Shown piece after piece: positions 25,540-33,872 of a stretch of 64,000 nt of DNA. How positions within the stretch are numbered: position 1 is the first letter of the stretch; the number at the start of each line of letters is the position of its first letter. Under the pieces are notes generated by a model. That model worked only from the letters and a program-made list of their open reading frames with translations, had not been told where the DNA came from and searched no databases. This DNA comes from Paramesorhizobium deserti (GTDB lineage: Bacteria; Pseudomonadota; Alphaproteobacteria; Rhizobiales; Rhizobiaceae), in the NCBI RefSeq assembly GCF_001558695.1, contig NZ_LNTU01000034.1, forward strand, positions 124,001 to 188,000. The letters are read 5' to 3'. The position numbers and the translations under genes were made by a program.

Positions 25540-26574
25540 TCAATCACCAGTTGGCGTCACCTTTTCCAGAAGGCTCGCCGCGCTTTCTTCATCGGTGATG
25601 AAGACGGTCGGACGGATCAGTTTCATCGCGCCGAGCAGCGCCGCGATCTTTTCCCGGCCGCCCGATGTCAATATCCGCACCGGCGCTTTCTGCAGCGTTT
25701 CCACGCTCACCGACATCACGCCGTCCTGGATGGGATGATCGACCAGTTTTCCGTCGATGTCATAGAAATGATAGAGCAGGTCGCCGACCGCGCCCTTGGC
25801 TGCAAGCGAATCCCGCTGCTCCTCGGTGATATGGCCAACGCGATAGGAGGTCGTGGCGCTTTCGATCCCGCCGACACTGAGCAGCACCAGATCGAGGTCC
25901 TCGGCCATTTCGAAGACATATTTCAGACCGCAGCGCTCGATCAGCGCTCGTTTGGTCTCGATACTGTCGACCAGCGCCGGCGCCGGGATCAGATAGCCTT
26001 CGCCCTGGAATATCTCGGCGAATTGCCAGGCGAATTCCGCCGGGTTGAAGCGGCGCGGCTGGCTGATGCCGCCCAGCAGCGAGATCACCTTGAGATCATT
26101 GAGCGAGCGCGCATTGATGAAGGAAAGCGTGTTGAACAGCGTCCGTCCCCAGCCGACGCCGACCCGCATGCCATGCCGCATCACGTCGGAGAGATAGTTG
26201 CCCGTCGCGGCGGCGATCGCATTGATCGGATCGTTTCCCGGCGCTGACAGCGGCGCGACGATGGCGCGCTCCAGCCCGAATGCCTTTTCGAGTTGCCGCT
26301 CCAGGCCGATCAGGCTGGATAAATTGCTGTCGATCGAGATCTTGACCTCGTTGCGCGCCCGCGCCTCGGCCAGAAGGCGGACGATGGTCACACGTCCGAC
26401 ACCCAGAACGTCAGCGATGTCGTTCTGCGTCATCTGCTCGATATAGTACATCCATGCCGCGCGGGTTCTCAGCCTATCGGTTCGGCTTTCACCCGGCACA
26501 CTTCCAGACGTCGCCTCTCCAGCACGACTGCCGCCATGTGCGGCCTTCGTTTTTCCGGTCTGCCGTTCCGCCAA
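25540..26574 (-). CDS. SorC/DeoR-family sugar-responsive transcriptional regulator
   Basis: 344 residues from a TTG start with AGGAGGA at 26581-26587 ideally spaced before it; the frame is open further upstream but without any comparable ribosome site. An N-terminal HTH (AAWMYYIEQMTQNDIADVLGVGRVTIVRLL, about 34-65) precedes a sugar-phosphate-binding domain of the SorC type (GVGWGRTLFNTLSF, VISLLGGISQPRRF, ILTSGGREKIAALLGAM). Members are repressors or activators released by phosphorylated sugars or polyols. Its position next to the glucitol PTS makes that system the likely target, with the phosphorylated polyol as effector. Confidence 0.88.
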   Translation of the reverse strand: MAERQTGKTKAAHGGSRAGEATSGSVPGESRTDRLRTRAAWMYYIEQMTQNDIADVLGVGRVTIVRLLAEARARNEVKISIDSNLSSLIGLERQLEKAFGLERAIVAPLSAPGNDPINAIAAATGNYLSDVMRHGMRVGVGWGRTLFNTLSFINARSLNDLKVISLLGGISQPRRFNPAEFAWQFAEIFQGEGYLIPAPALVDSIETKRALIERCGLKYVFEMAEDLDLVLLSVGGIESATTSYRVGHITEEQRDSLAAKGAVGDLLYHFYDIDGKLVDHPIQDGVMSVSVETLQKAPVRILTSGGREKIAALLGAMKLIRPTVFITDEESAASLLEKVTPTGD

Positions 26575-26736
26575 ATGTCGTCCTCCTCGTCCACCCGATG
26601 CTGATTCATTTTTTTTCCGACGACAGATGGAACCTATTGATTTTAGGTCCGTCCCGAAACAAGATTCTGGCACAACCGTCCTACACGCAAAACGCGCAAA
26701 TGGTCTAGGTCGATAAACTGGAGAATTACGGTTAAG

Positions 26737-27558
26737 ATGCTCAACCATTTGAACGGCGATAACGTTTTCAGCATGGATGATATCGTTGTCAATTTGAAAG
26801 ATCGTCTGCGCGATGTGCGCCATCTCATCCGCTCGAACCGCCATGATCGGCTGCTTGCGGACCAGCGATCCAAAAGTCCGGCTGAACTGCCGGAAATGCT
26901 CTTGGGAACAGCCGCGACTTTCGTCGATACGGCGCTAACCCTCGCTGAAACCATCTCAATTTCACTGATTTCCGATGATCCGGAAGCGCATGGCCGCTCA
27001 GGCCGCGTCGGCAGCCTCAGGCACTACTTCTCCCATTCTGACGGCGGGCGCCTGTTCCACCGCCACATGTATTACCTCACCAAGGAGGTGCTGCGCCGCT
27101 CAGGCAGGAATGACGCCTTCATCCATGAAGCGGCGTTTGCCGATATTTACCTGCACCTGAAGCGCGATCACAAAAATGTGTTTGCCCGCGCGCTCGGCTG
27201 CGATGCCTCTACCGACGATATCGCCGTGGCTTGCGCCGCAATGGCCGTCGAGACGGTGCGGCGGCACCCGGTGAAGATCATCGAGCCCGGCTCCCCGCTG
27301 CCGGCCACCGCACCCCTGCAGCCTGATATCGAGATCACCGTCTTTTCCACAATCAGCCTCGCCTGCGCCCTCGCCACAGCGCGGCCGCAGGATGCGCTGT
27401 CCGCAACAAGCCTCACCGATGAGGGGACGGACCTCCTGGAGAGCGCATTCCTTGCGGTCTCCGCGCGGGAAGAGCGGTTCAGCGCAGCCTTCGCGTCGGA
27501 CCGTCCTGACCGCGCTCTGGCGGAAATCTTCTCGCTCCTGATCCCGCATCTGCCCTGA
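26737..27558 (+). CDS. Uncharacterised protein divergent from the SorC regulator
   Basis: 273 residues, not recognised. It is predicted to be soluble and mostly helical, with no signal peptide and no clear catalytic motif. Visible features are a charged N-terminal helix (VVNLKDRLRDVRHLIRSNRHDRLLADQR), a middle region SLRHYFSHSDGGRLFHRHMYYLTKEVLRRSG rich in His and aromatic residues, and a C-terminal helical part ending DRALAEIFSLLIPHLP. It is divergent from the SorC regulator and convergent with the HPr-EI gene (13 bp between stops), so it sits inside the glucitol PTS locus. The weak ribosome site makes the exact start uncertain. No function is proposed. Confidence 0.7.
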   Translation: MLNHLNGDNVFSMDDIVVNLKDRLRDVRHLIRSNRHDRLLADQRSKSPAELPEMLLGTAATFVDTALTLAETISISLISDDPEAHGRSGRVGSLRHYFSHSDGGRLFHRHMYYLTKEVLRRSGRNDAFIHEAAFADIYLHLKRDHKNVFARALGCDASTDDIAVACAAMAVETVRRHPVKIIEPGSPLPATAPLQPDIEITVFSTISLACALATARPQDALSATSLTDEGTDLLESAFLAVSAREERFSAAFASDRPDRALAEIFSLLIPHLP

Positions 27559-27570
27559 CTGCAGCGGAGA

Positions 27571-29538
27571 TCAGGGCTGGCCAAGCTCAGCTATGCACTT
27601 CTTTGCCCGCTGGATCGATGCCGGACTCATGCTGAGTTCCGTCAGCCCCATGCGGATGAACTCCGGAATAAGGTCGGGCCGGCCGGCCGCCTCGCCGCAC
27701 ATGCCGACCATGATGCCTGCTTCGACGCCAGCCTTCGCCGTCATCTCGATCGCCGCCATCACGGCGGGGTTGGTAACGTCGTTCAGTGAGGCGACCGTCG
27801 GGTTGAGCCTGTCAGCCGCCATCACATATTGCGTCAGATCATTGGTGCCGATGGAGAAGAAGGCAACCTCCTTGGCCAGCATCGACGCGATCAGCACGGC
27901 CGCCGGCGTCTCGATCATCACGCCTGTTTCAAACCGGCGATAATCCTTGCCCTCGGCCTTCAGCTCCGCCTCGCATTCCTCGATCAACGCCCGCGTCCGC
28001 ACCACTTCCGTGAGGTCCGACACCATCGGCAGCATGACCTTCAGCGGCCCATGGACGGCGGCGCGCAAAAGCGCCCGCAATTGCGGCTTGAAGATATCAG
28101 GCCGGTCAAGGCACATGCGGATGCCCCGCCAGCCGAGGAAAGGGTTCTCCTCGTCAGGGAAATCCACGCCCGCGACGGGCTTGTCGCCGCCGACATCGAG
28201 CGTGCGCACGATCACCGGATAGGGTGCGAAGGCCTTTGCCAGCGTCGAATAGATCTCCGTCTGCATGTCCTCGGAAGGCAGATGCATATGGCGCATGAAC
28301 AGGAGCTCGGTGCGGAACAGCCCCACCCCCATCGCGCCCGCCTCCTGCGCCGCTTCGATCTCCTCGAGCGAGCCGATATTGGCGGCCACTTCGATGATCG
28401 TTCCGTCGGCACGCTTCGGTACGATATCGCGGAAGACCTTCAATGCCACGCGCTCTTCTTCGGCTTTCCGGATACCCGCCTCGAAGCGGGCCGCTGTCTC
28501 GCTGTTCGGATCGGGGAAGACTTCCCCCGTGCCGCCGTCGAGCGCGACGCGCTGGACCGTACGAAGCTGCCCGACCTCACCGCCGAGTCCGAGCACGGCG
28601 GGAATGCCGTGGGCACGCGCGATGATCGCCACATGCGATGTCGCCCCGCCATGGCCGCAAATCACGCCGGCGATGCGCTTCAATGGCGCGCGCGCCAGAT
28701 CCCACGCGCCGATATCCTCGGCGATCAGGATCGCACCATCAGGGATATCCTCAAGCGAGCCTTCCTCGCGCCCCAGCAGCGCCAGGCACAATTGACGGCC
28801 AACGGCATGCACGTCGTCCGCACGGGCGTTGAGATAGGGATCATCCATTTCGCCAAATTCGGTTGCAACCTTGGAAGCCGCACCGAAAACGGCGGTCACC
28901 GCGTCCATGCCGCCGCGGATGAGTGCGACGGTCTCCTCGGTCAGCGTCTCATCGGCTGCAATGTCCTTCAGCGCCGCGATGATGCCGCGATCGGTTTCCG
29001 CGAGACCACCGGCGGCAAGCGAGGCGTCCATCCGCTTCTGCACCGTTGTCACCGCGTCGCGGAAGCGCGTTATCTCCGCTTCGACCTCATCCGGGGCGAG
29101 CTTTTGGTTCCCGGGTTTTATTTCCTCCGGGAAATAGGGATAGGCGAGGCCAAGCGCCACGCCCTCGCTGGCGCCCACACCTTTCAACCTGCCATCGACA
29201 GGCAATGGCGCGGCGGGCACGGCCACCGCATCGACCTTGCTCTCGGCCGGCTGTGGCTTTTCTCCCGCATCCTCTTCGAGGCCCGATTTCGGGTTCTCCA
29301 GATAGCCGATCAGCGCCTCGATAGCCTCGATGGCGTCGGCGCCCTCGGCGCGCACCGTCACCTCGTCGTTCTCCTTGACGCCGAGCAGCATCAGCTTGAC
29401 CGAGCTCTTGGCGCTGACCGACTTCTCCCCTTTCACCAGATCGATATTCGATTCGAAGCTCTTCGCGAGCTTGACGAAGCGAGTGGCGGGGCGTGCATGA
29501 AGGCCCTCATGCACTCTGACGATGGTCGAGCGTTCCAT
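27571..29538 (-). CDS. HPr-enzyme I fusion of the phosphotransferase system
   Basis: 655 residues. The HPr domain (1-88) has the phospho-acceptor His14 in VHEGLHARPATRFVKLAK and the site-2 region SAKSSVKLMLLGV. An Ala/Pro linker (about 90-112) leads to enzyme I (about 115-655) with its phospho-histidine in GHGGATSHVAIIARAHG, the PEP site FRTELLFM and the C-terminal SIGTNDLTQYVMAADR. EI takes phosphate from PEP and passes it to HPr and on to the EIIA of SrlB. A dedicated fused EI-HPr in the same operon as SrlBEA gives this sugar PTS its own phosphate supply, separate from the regulatory PTS-Ntr. Confidence 0.95.
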   Translation of the reverse strand: MERSTIVRVHEGLHARPATRFVKLAKSFESNIDLVKGEKSVSAKSSVKLMLLGVKENDEVTVRAEGADAIEAIEALIGYLENPKSGLEEDAGEKPQPAESKVDAVAVPAAPLPVDGRLKGVGASEGVALGLAYPYFPEEIKPGNQKLAPDEVEAEITRFRDAVTTVQKRMDASLAAGGLAETDRGIIAALKDIAADETLTEETVALIRGGMDAVTAVFGAASKVATEFGEMDDPYLNARADDVHAVGRQLCLALLGREEGSLEDIPDGAILIAEDIGAWDLARAPLKRIAGVICGHGGATSHVAIIARAHGIPAVLGLGGEVGQLRTVQRVALDGGTGEVFPDPNSETAARFEAGIRKAEEERVALKVFRDIVPKRADGTIIEVAANIGSLEEIEAAQEAGAMGVGLFRTELLFMRHMHLPSEDMQTEIYSTLAKAFAPYPVIVRTLDVGGDKPVAGVDFPDEENPFLGWRGIRMCLDRPDIFKPQLRALLRAAVHGPLKVMLPMVSDLTEVVRTRALIEECEAELKAEGKDYRRFETGVMIETPAAVLIASMLAKEVAFFSIGTNDLTQYVMAADRLNPTVASLNDVTNPAVMAAIEMTAKAGVEAGIMVGMCGEAAGRPDLIPEFIRMGLTELSMSPASIQRAKKCIAELGQP

Positions 29539-29581
29539 GATCGTCTTTCCAGATTCTCTACATCAATATGGAAGCTGAAAC

Positions 29582-29962
29582 TCAGTTGCCGATGGTGATG
29601 ATCGTGTCCGTTTTCAGCGCCGTCACCAGCGTGTCGGGATCGACCGCCGATGCCGCGATTTCGCCCGGGCGCTCGGCTTGGGTAGCTCCGTTGAAATTGA
29701 TCACCACATGGCCGATATCGCGCACCTTCTGCCATGCATAGTCGCCGATCGCCGTGATCTCGGCTGCAACATCGCCGATCCGGATCGGCGTGCCAACGGC
29801 GGGTCCGGTATCGCTCGGACCATCCTCCACCGCATGGAGAATGGAGACTTCGGCCAGTTCCGGCGGCGCGCCATCGGCGAACAATATGACCACGCCCCCC
29901 TCTGCCAGATCCGCCACCTCTGGACCGATTGCGGTGATCCGCGTTTTCAGAAGAACCGACAT
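29582..29962 (-). CDS. srlB: SrlB, glucitol/sorbitol PTS EIIA component
   Basis: 126 residues of EIIA-Gut. The phospho-accepting H43 lies in SILHAVEDG, the same position as in E. coli SrlB, and IRIGDVAAEITAIGDYAWQKVRDIGHVVINFNG is the family core. The start has AAGGAAAGG just upstream; the frame extends 22 codons higher into the gap after srlE. It receives phosphate from HPr and passes it to the Cys of SrlE. Confidence 0.94.
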   Translation of the reverse strand: MSVLLKTRITAIGPEVADLAEGGVVILFADGAPPELAEVSILHAVEDGPSDTGPAVGTPIRIGDVAAEITAIGDYAWQKVRDIGHVVINFNGATQAERPGEIAASAVDPDTLVTALKTDTIITIGN

Positions 29963-30032
29963 GATGGCGTACCTTTCCTTGTCCTTGATGTGGGGGCGCC
30001 GCGGAAGCGGTGCCCCCGTTCGTTGCAATTGA

Positions 30033-31046
30033 TCAGAATACCACGAGGCTTACGGCCCAGGCGATGAGCACCGAGACCGGGCCCATGATCTGGCGGCTGA
30101 GCAGAACGGCGGGGACGCCGATCTCGATGGTCTTCGGCTTGGCCTCGCCCAGCGCCAGTCCGACGGGTACGAAGTCGCAGCCGACCTGCGTGTTGTAGGC
30201 AAAGAGCGCCGGCAGCGCCATCGCCGGCGAGATCGTGCCATTGGCGATCTGCGGGCCGATGATGGCGACGCCGATCACCTGTGCGATCACCGCGCCCGGC
30301 CCAAGGATCGGCGACAGGAACGGCAGGCCGCAGATGGCCGAGATGATCAGCAGGCCGATGATATTATTGGCGAGCGGTCCCATGGGCTGCGCCAGGATAT
30401 CGCCGATGCCCGTATAGAGGATCAGGCCGATCAGCATGGTGACGAACGCCATGAACGGCAGGACGTTGCGGACGACCTGGTCGATGGTGCGGCGGCCGGC
30501 ATTGAAAAAGATGCCGACGACTCGGCCCATGACCCGGCCGATGGAGCTGATGAAGCCGATCATGCCGCCTTCGCCCTGCTCCACCTTTGTCGCGGCAGCC
30601 GTGGCGGCAGGCCCGGCCGATGCCGGAGCTACGCTCGAAGAAGAACCTGCGACCGTTGCCGCTTCCGAGCCATCCGCGAGTGCGATATTCTCCGGCTTGA
30701 CGCCCGAGACATAGATATCCTCGGTGATGAACTGCGCGAGCGGTCCTGCCTGTCCCACAGGCGTCAGGTTCACGGTGGGGATGCGCTTGCGCGGATAGAC
30801 GCCGCAACGCGCCGTGCCGCCGCAATCGACGACCACGACCGCCATTTCGCCTTCCACAGGAGGCGACCGGAAGCCGTCGACAGCCTCACCGCCCGTCAAT
30901 TCGGCGATGCGATGCGCCACCGGATGAATGCCGCCTCCGGTAACGGAAACGATCTTGTTGCGCTGGGCAGTCGGCTCGATGACGAGTGGTCCGCCCCAGC
31001 CGCCGGATCCCCTGGAAATCTTTACGGCCTTATATGATTTTACCAT
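30033..31046 (-). CDS. srlE: SrlE, glucitol/sorbitol PTS EIIBC component
   Basis: 337 residues. The N-terminal EIIB-Gut domain contains the phospho-cysteine C75 in VVDCGGTARCGVYPRKRIPTVN. A linker rich in Ala and Gly (about 130-160) leads to a C-terminal membrane part with several helices (LPFMAFVTMLIGLILYTGIG, LPFLSPILGPGAVIAQVIGVAIIGP). With SrlA it forms the membrane channel that phosphorylates the polyol while importing it. It lies between srlA (18 bp) and srlB in the same operon. Confidence 0.94.
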   Translation of the reverse strand: MVKSYKAVKISRGSGGWGGPLVIEPTAQRNKIVSVTGGGIHPVAHRIAELTGGEAVDGFRSPPVEGEMAVVVVDCGGTARCGVYPRKRIPTVNLTPVGQAGPLAQFITEDIYVSGVKPENIALADGSEAATVAGSSSSVAPASAGPAATAAATKVEQGEGGMIGFISSIGRVMGRVVGIFFNAGRRTIDQVVRNVLPFMAFVTMLIGLILYTGIGDILAQPMGPLANNIIGLLIISAICGLPFLSPILGPGAVIAQVIGVAIIGPQIANGTISPAMALPALFAYNTQVGCDFVPVGLALGEAKPKTIEIGVPAVLLSRQIMGPVSVLIAWAVSLVVF

Positions 31047-31064
31047 TTTCCATCCTCCCCCGGC

Positions 31065-31838
31065 TCAAAGCTCGATGCCCTGGCGGCGCGCCATGATCGC
31101 GGTGATACGCTCGGTCAGCATGCCCTTGAGCAGGATGACGAGGAGACCGACGATCGCGTACCAGATGGCGACCTGGATATGATAGCCGCTGGCGACATCG
31201 CCCTTCCTTTCCAGTTCGAGCAAGGCAACCAGAATGCCGCCCCAGACGAAATATTCGCCCGGATTGACGTGCGGAAACAGGCCGAGCGGCGGATGCACAT
31301 AGGAGACGGCCGCGTCGTAGAAAGCCGGCTTGTGCTTCTCCTCCAGGAACGAGCCAAACGTATAGGCCATCGGATTGGTCAGGAAGAACACCGCCAGCAC
31401 CGGCAGGACGGTATAGCGTGTCAGCGCAATGCGTCCCGCTCCGCGCGCGATGCCGTGGACCCGCTGCTCGCCGACGAGTTCCGTCAGCGCATAGAAGGCG
31501 GTCATCAGCACCACCAGCGTTGGGATGATGCCGGTCACGAAGCCGGCGAACACCTCGCCACCCTTCTGGAAGATGCCGATGAAATATTTGCCGATATTGG
31601 CAAGCCAGCCAAGCTGCTCCTCCTGCTGGACGTTCTGCAGCCGCTCTCGGAACTGGTCGACTGTCAGATTGTCGCCACCCGCCTGAGCGAGAATGACGAG
31701 ATCATTGCCTGCGTGTTGACCTGCATGCAGGACGGCATGTTTTCCGTGCAAAGCTGCATCGGAGACCAGCGAACCTGCCGTCGACAGGTGCTGCATGGTC
31801 ACGTCGGCGTGTTGCGCCAACATTGCGACTATGGACAT
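31065..31838 (-). CDS. srlA: SrlA, glucitol/sorbitol PTS EIIC component with long N-terminal extension
   Basis: 257 residues from the ATG with AGGAGGAGC upstream. The conserved EIIC2-Gut region starts near residue 78 (WLANIGKYFIGIFQKGGEVFAGF) and ends with the family's C-terminal LTERITAIMARRQGIEL. E. coli SrlA begins close to this point, so about 75 extra residues precede the family part here. They are histidine-rich (H10, H17, H31, H34, H38, H42 in AQHADV, MQHL, HGKHAVLHAGQH) and end in a charged helix (VDQFRERLQNVQQEEQ). The core should be functional in polyol transport; the extension's role is unknown. Confidence 0.92.
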   Translation of the reverse strand: MSIVAMLAQHADVTMQHLSTAGSLVSDAALHGKHAVLHAGQHAGNDLVILAQAGGDNLTVDQFRERLQNVQQEEQLGWLANIGKYFIGIFQKGGEVFAGFVTGIIPTLVVLMTAFYALTELVGEQRVHGIARGAGRIALTRYTVLPVLAVFFLTNPMAYTFGSFLEEKHKPAFYDAAVSYVHPPLGLFPHVNPGEYFVWGGILVALLELERKGDVASGYHIQVAIWYAIVGLLVILLKGMLTERITAIMARRQGIEL

Positions 31839-31854
31839 CTTGCTCCTCCTCAGA

Positions 31855-31897
31855 GCATGACTCCGAAAAGTTGCAGACTTTTCGGATAAGATCATGC
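31855..31897. repeat. Short palindromic repeat upstream of srlA
   Basis: GCATGA at 31855-31860 and TCATGC at 31892-31897 flank a hairpin CCGAAAAGT-TGCAG-ACTTTTCGG (31863-31885). This form, ATGATC/CCGAAAAGT, is of the kind scattered between genes in Hyphomicrobiales genomes. It lies in the srlA leader, only 17 bp before the start codon on the minus strand, so it would be in the untranslated RNA. Confidence 0.6.
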
Positions 31898-31952
31898 GGC
31901 TATAATAATCAATTACGCCACTCGGCGAAGCTCCCCGCTTCCCGGCGTTTAC

Positions 31953-32390
31953 CTAAGCGCCTATTGTTTTCAGGCCGGAAAGCCCCGGCCTTTCCTTGGG
32001 CTCGGCCCGCATCCGGTCGATCTGCTCGATCGCCCGCCTGACGGCCTCCGCCACGCCCGGCTCCCCCTCCCCCAGCGCGTTGGGATCGGACCGGAGAGCA
32101 TCGAGGGTCATGCCCTCGAATTCTTCACGTCTCCTGAACTTTGCGAACACCGAGCGGCCGCTCATTTCCAGGAGCCGCCGCACCACGAGATCGGGCGTCA
32201 CCACGATCAGCACGATCACACCCTTGCCGAGGCGTCCCCGGCAATTGCCGGCACCGACAAAGCCGTCATTATATTTTGATGTGACTCCCTTGAGCACATC
32301 GGAATAGTGCCGCATCTGGAGCCAGACGCCGAGCGATTGCAGAGCCCAGACTACTGCCAGAGCCAGCAAGCCCCATTGCCAGATTGCCAT
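31953..32390 (-). CDS. gutM: GutM, glucitol operon activator family protein
   Basis: 145 residues with one N-terminal membrane helix (WQWGLLALAVVWALQSLGVWLQM) and the GutM core YSDVLKGVTSKYNDGFVGAGNCRGRLGKGVIVLIVVTPDLVVRRLLEMSGRSVFAKF. GutM is the activator of the E. coli sorbitol operon; the membrane anchor suggests it senses transport activity. It is the first gene of the minus-strand srl operon, 57 bp before the long SrlA frame, so it may activate its own operon together with or against the SorC regulator. Confidence 0.9.
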   Translation of the reverse strand: MAIWQWGLLALAVVWALQSLGVWLQMRHYSDVLKGVTSKYNDGFVGAGNCRGRLGKGVIVLIVVTPDLVVRRLLEMSGRSVFAKFRRREEFEGMTLDALRSDPNALGEGEPGVAEAVRRAIEQIDRMRAEPKERPGLSGLKTIGA

Positions 32391-32569
32391 AAGGTTCCTC
32401 CCCTAACGGCGCATCGCGATCCGTCCAAAAAGCGCGCCTTGCCAAAAGAGTGACAGACTTTCCGGCCAAGACAAGCGCCCCTGCGGCGGCTGACGCTTAT
32501 ATCCTCCGATCCCGCCGTTTCATATGGACCTGAACCGGCGCGATCTTATAATCAGCTAATATTCACAGA

Positions 32570-32589
32570 ACATTTGTTTTTCCAAATGT
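32570..32589. promoter_or_regulatory. Inverted repeat in the gutM upstream region
   Basis: ACATTTG-TTTTTC-CAAATGT is a perfect 7-bp inverted repeat with a 6-base spacer, about 180 bp upstream of gutM and 96-115 bp before the plus-strand gene at 32685. It could be an operator for either gene. No second copy was noticed near the SorC gene, so the link is unproven. Confidence 0.35.
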
Positions 32590-32684
32590 CAATATGTATC
32601 GTTAGGCGATTGATCAACCCTTCGCGAGAAACACCCAATTTCTTGGGAAGAGCGGCCGGATATGGTAGGTTTGGGGCGAAAAGG

Positions 32685-33332
32685 ATGGCGGCGGCGATGA
32701 AGATATTGCTGAAGAATGAACTCGTTTCTGTACCCGATCTGCGTCATCGCCTGCGCCAGCTGCGCTGGTTCAGGGCGTCTTTCCGAACGAATGCAAAGCT
32801 TGTGACGGAAAGCTACGGCGTGCCGTTCGAGATCGACGAGAAGAAGCTGACGCGCGCGTTTCTCGGCTGGGTGGAGATCATCAATGCCCAGAAGGATTAT
32901 GCCGGCGTTGACCGCAAGGATTTCATCGTTTTCGCCGCCGGCCTGGTGCTATGCGAATTGATCCGCGAACAGCCGGCGAAGGCGCTGCCCCGGCGGATCG
33001 GCGCCCGACCGGCCGACACATCCATGCGCGAAATCGTCGATTTCTGGCCGGAAGGCTTCCTCTACACCAATTTCTGCATCGGCGCGGTTGCCGCCGTGTT
33101 CCAGCAGGAATTCGGCGAGACGAGATCCATCGACAAATGCGCCGACGATCTGCGTACCTGGTGGTCCTACAAGGAAAACATCGCTGAAATGCCGAGCTAT
33201 GCCATCGCCTTCCTCGACAAATTTCTTGGCCAGGAACCCAACTGGCTCGTTCCCGACATCGTCTCCGCCCGCGCGGCTATCCGCAAGGCGCTTGGCGAAG
33301 GACGGCCAAGCGAGGCGCTCGGCGGATTATAA
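32685..33332 (+). CDS. Conserved hypothetical protein
   Basis: About 215 residues starting MAAAMKILLKNELVSVPDL; the Met four codons later is an alternative, and the ribosome site AAAAGG sits very close to the first. The protein is soluble and helical, with no signal peptide. It has a basic first part (LRHRLRQLRWFRASFRTNAK) and a middle DFIVFAAGLVLCELIREQPAKALP that hints at a buried helix. Conserved-looking aromatic residues (DFWPEGFLYTNFCIGAVAAVFQQEF, RTWWSYKENIAEMPSYAIAFLDKF) suggest a real fold. It stands alone between gutM and a convergent VOC gene. Not recognised; no function proposed. Confidence 0.7.
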   Translation: MAAAMKILLKNELVSVPDLRHRLRQLRWFRASFRTNAKLVTESYGVPFEIDEKKLTRAFLGWVEIINAQKDYAGVDRKDFIVFAAGLVLCELIREQPAKALPRRIGARPADTSMREIVDFWPEGFLYTNFCIGAVAAVFQQEFGETRSIDKCADDLRTWWSYKENIAEMPSYAIAFLDKFLGQEPNWLVPDIVSARAAIRKALGEGRPSEALGGL

Positions 33333-33353
33333 CAAAAGCGGCTCGAGAAGAGA

Positions 33354-33773
33354 TCAGCCCCGTCTTTCGCGGAATCCGACCTCGATCGTGTTGCCATCGG
33401 GATCGAAGACGAGCGCCGCGTAGTAGCCCATCTCTTCCGGTCCCTGATAGCCGGGAGGCCCGCTGTCGATGCCGCCGAAGGTAAGTGCAGCCTGGTGGAA
33501 GGCCTCCACCGCGTCGCGGCTAAGGGCGGCGAACATCAGATGCAGGTGATCGCCCGGATTTTGCGGGGCGGCAGCCGGCGAATCGGCGGCCGGCTGCGAT
33601 GCCCCCATCACCCAAATGAACGGAACCGGCGCCCGCTCGCCGCCGCTGACGAAAAACGAGGTGTCGGCATTGCGTATCACCTCCAGTTCCAGCGCCGGCA
33701 TGCATCCCGCATAAAAGTGCAGGGAGCGGGCAAGATCAGGTGTATGGAAGCCGATGTGATCGAAGAGCGACAT
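33354..33773 (-). CDS. VOC-family (glyoxalase/bleomycin resistance fold) protein
   Basis: 139 residues with the two beta-alpha-beta-beta-beta modules of the VOC superfamily: FDHIGFHTPDLARSLHFY at the start, a metal-type His in HLHLMFAALSRDAVEAFHQAAL and a C-terminal YYAALVFDPDGNTIEVGF with the usual Glu. Members include glyoxalase I, ring-cleaving dioxygenases and antibiotic-binding proteins; this small single-domain form cannot be assigned a substrate. It is convergent with the hypothetical gene at 32685-33332. Confidence 0.85.
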   Translation of the reverse strand: MSLFDHIGFHTPDLARSLHFYAGCMPALELEVIRNADTSFFVSGGERAPVPFIWVMGASQPAADSPAAAPQNPGDHLHLMFAALSRDAVEAFHQAALTFGGIDSGPPGYQGPEEMGYYAALVFDPDGNTIEVGFRERRG

Positions 33774-33872
33774 GGCGCCAGTATAAGCAGCACCGCGGCG
33801 AAGAAAAGGCGTTCCTTTTCAGTATGGTGAAGCGCGGGCGAAGTATGCCCTCCACTTCGGCTGCGGGCATCC

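Noticed and set aside
27829-29598. Long open frame on the plus strand opposite the HPr-EI gene
   Set aside because: It is antisense to a gene with clear HPr and enzyme I motifs. The translation is His/Arg/Gln-rich and has no recognisable domain, as expected from high GC at third positions.
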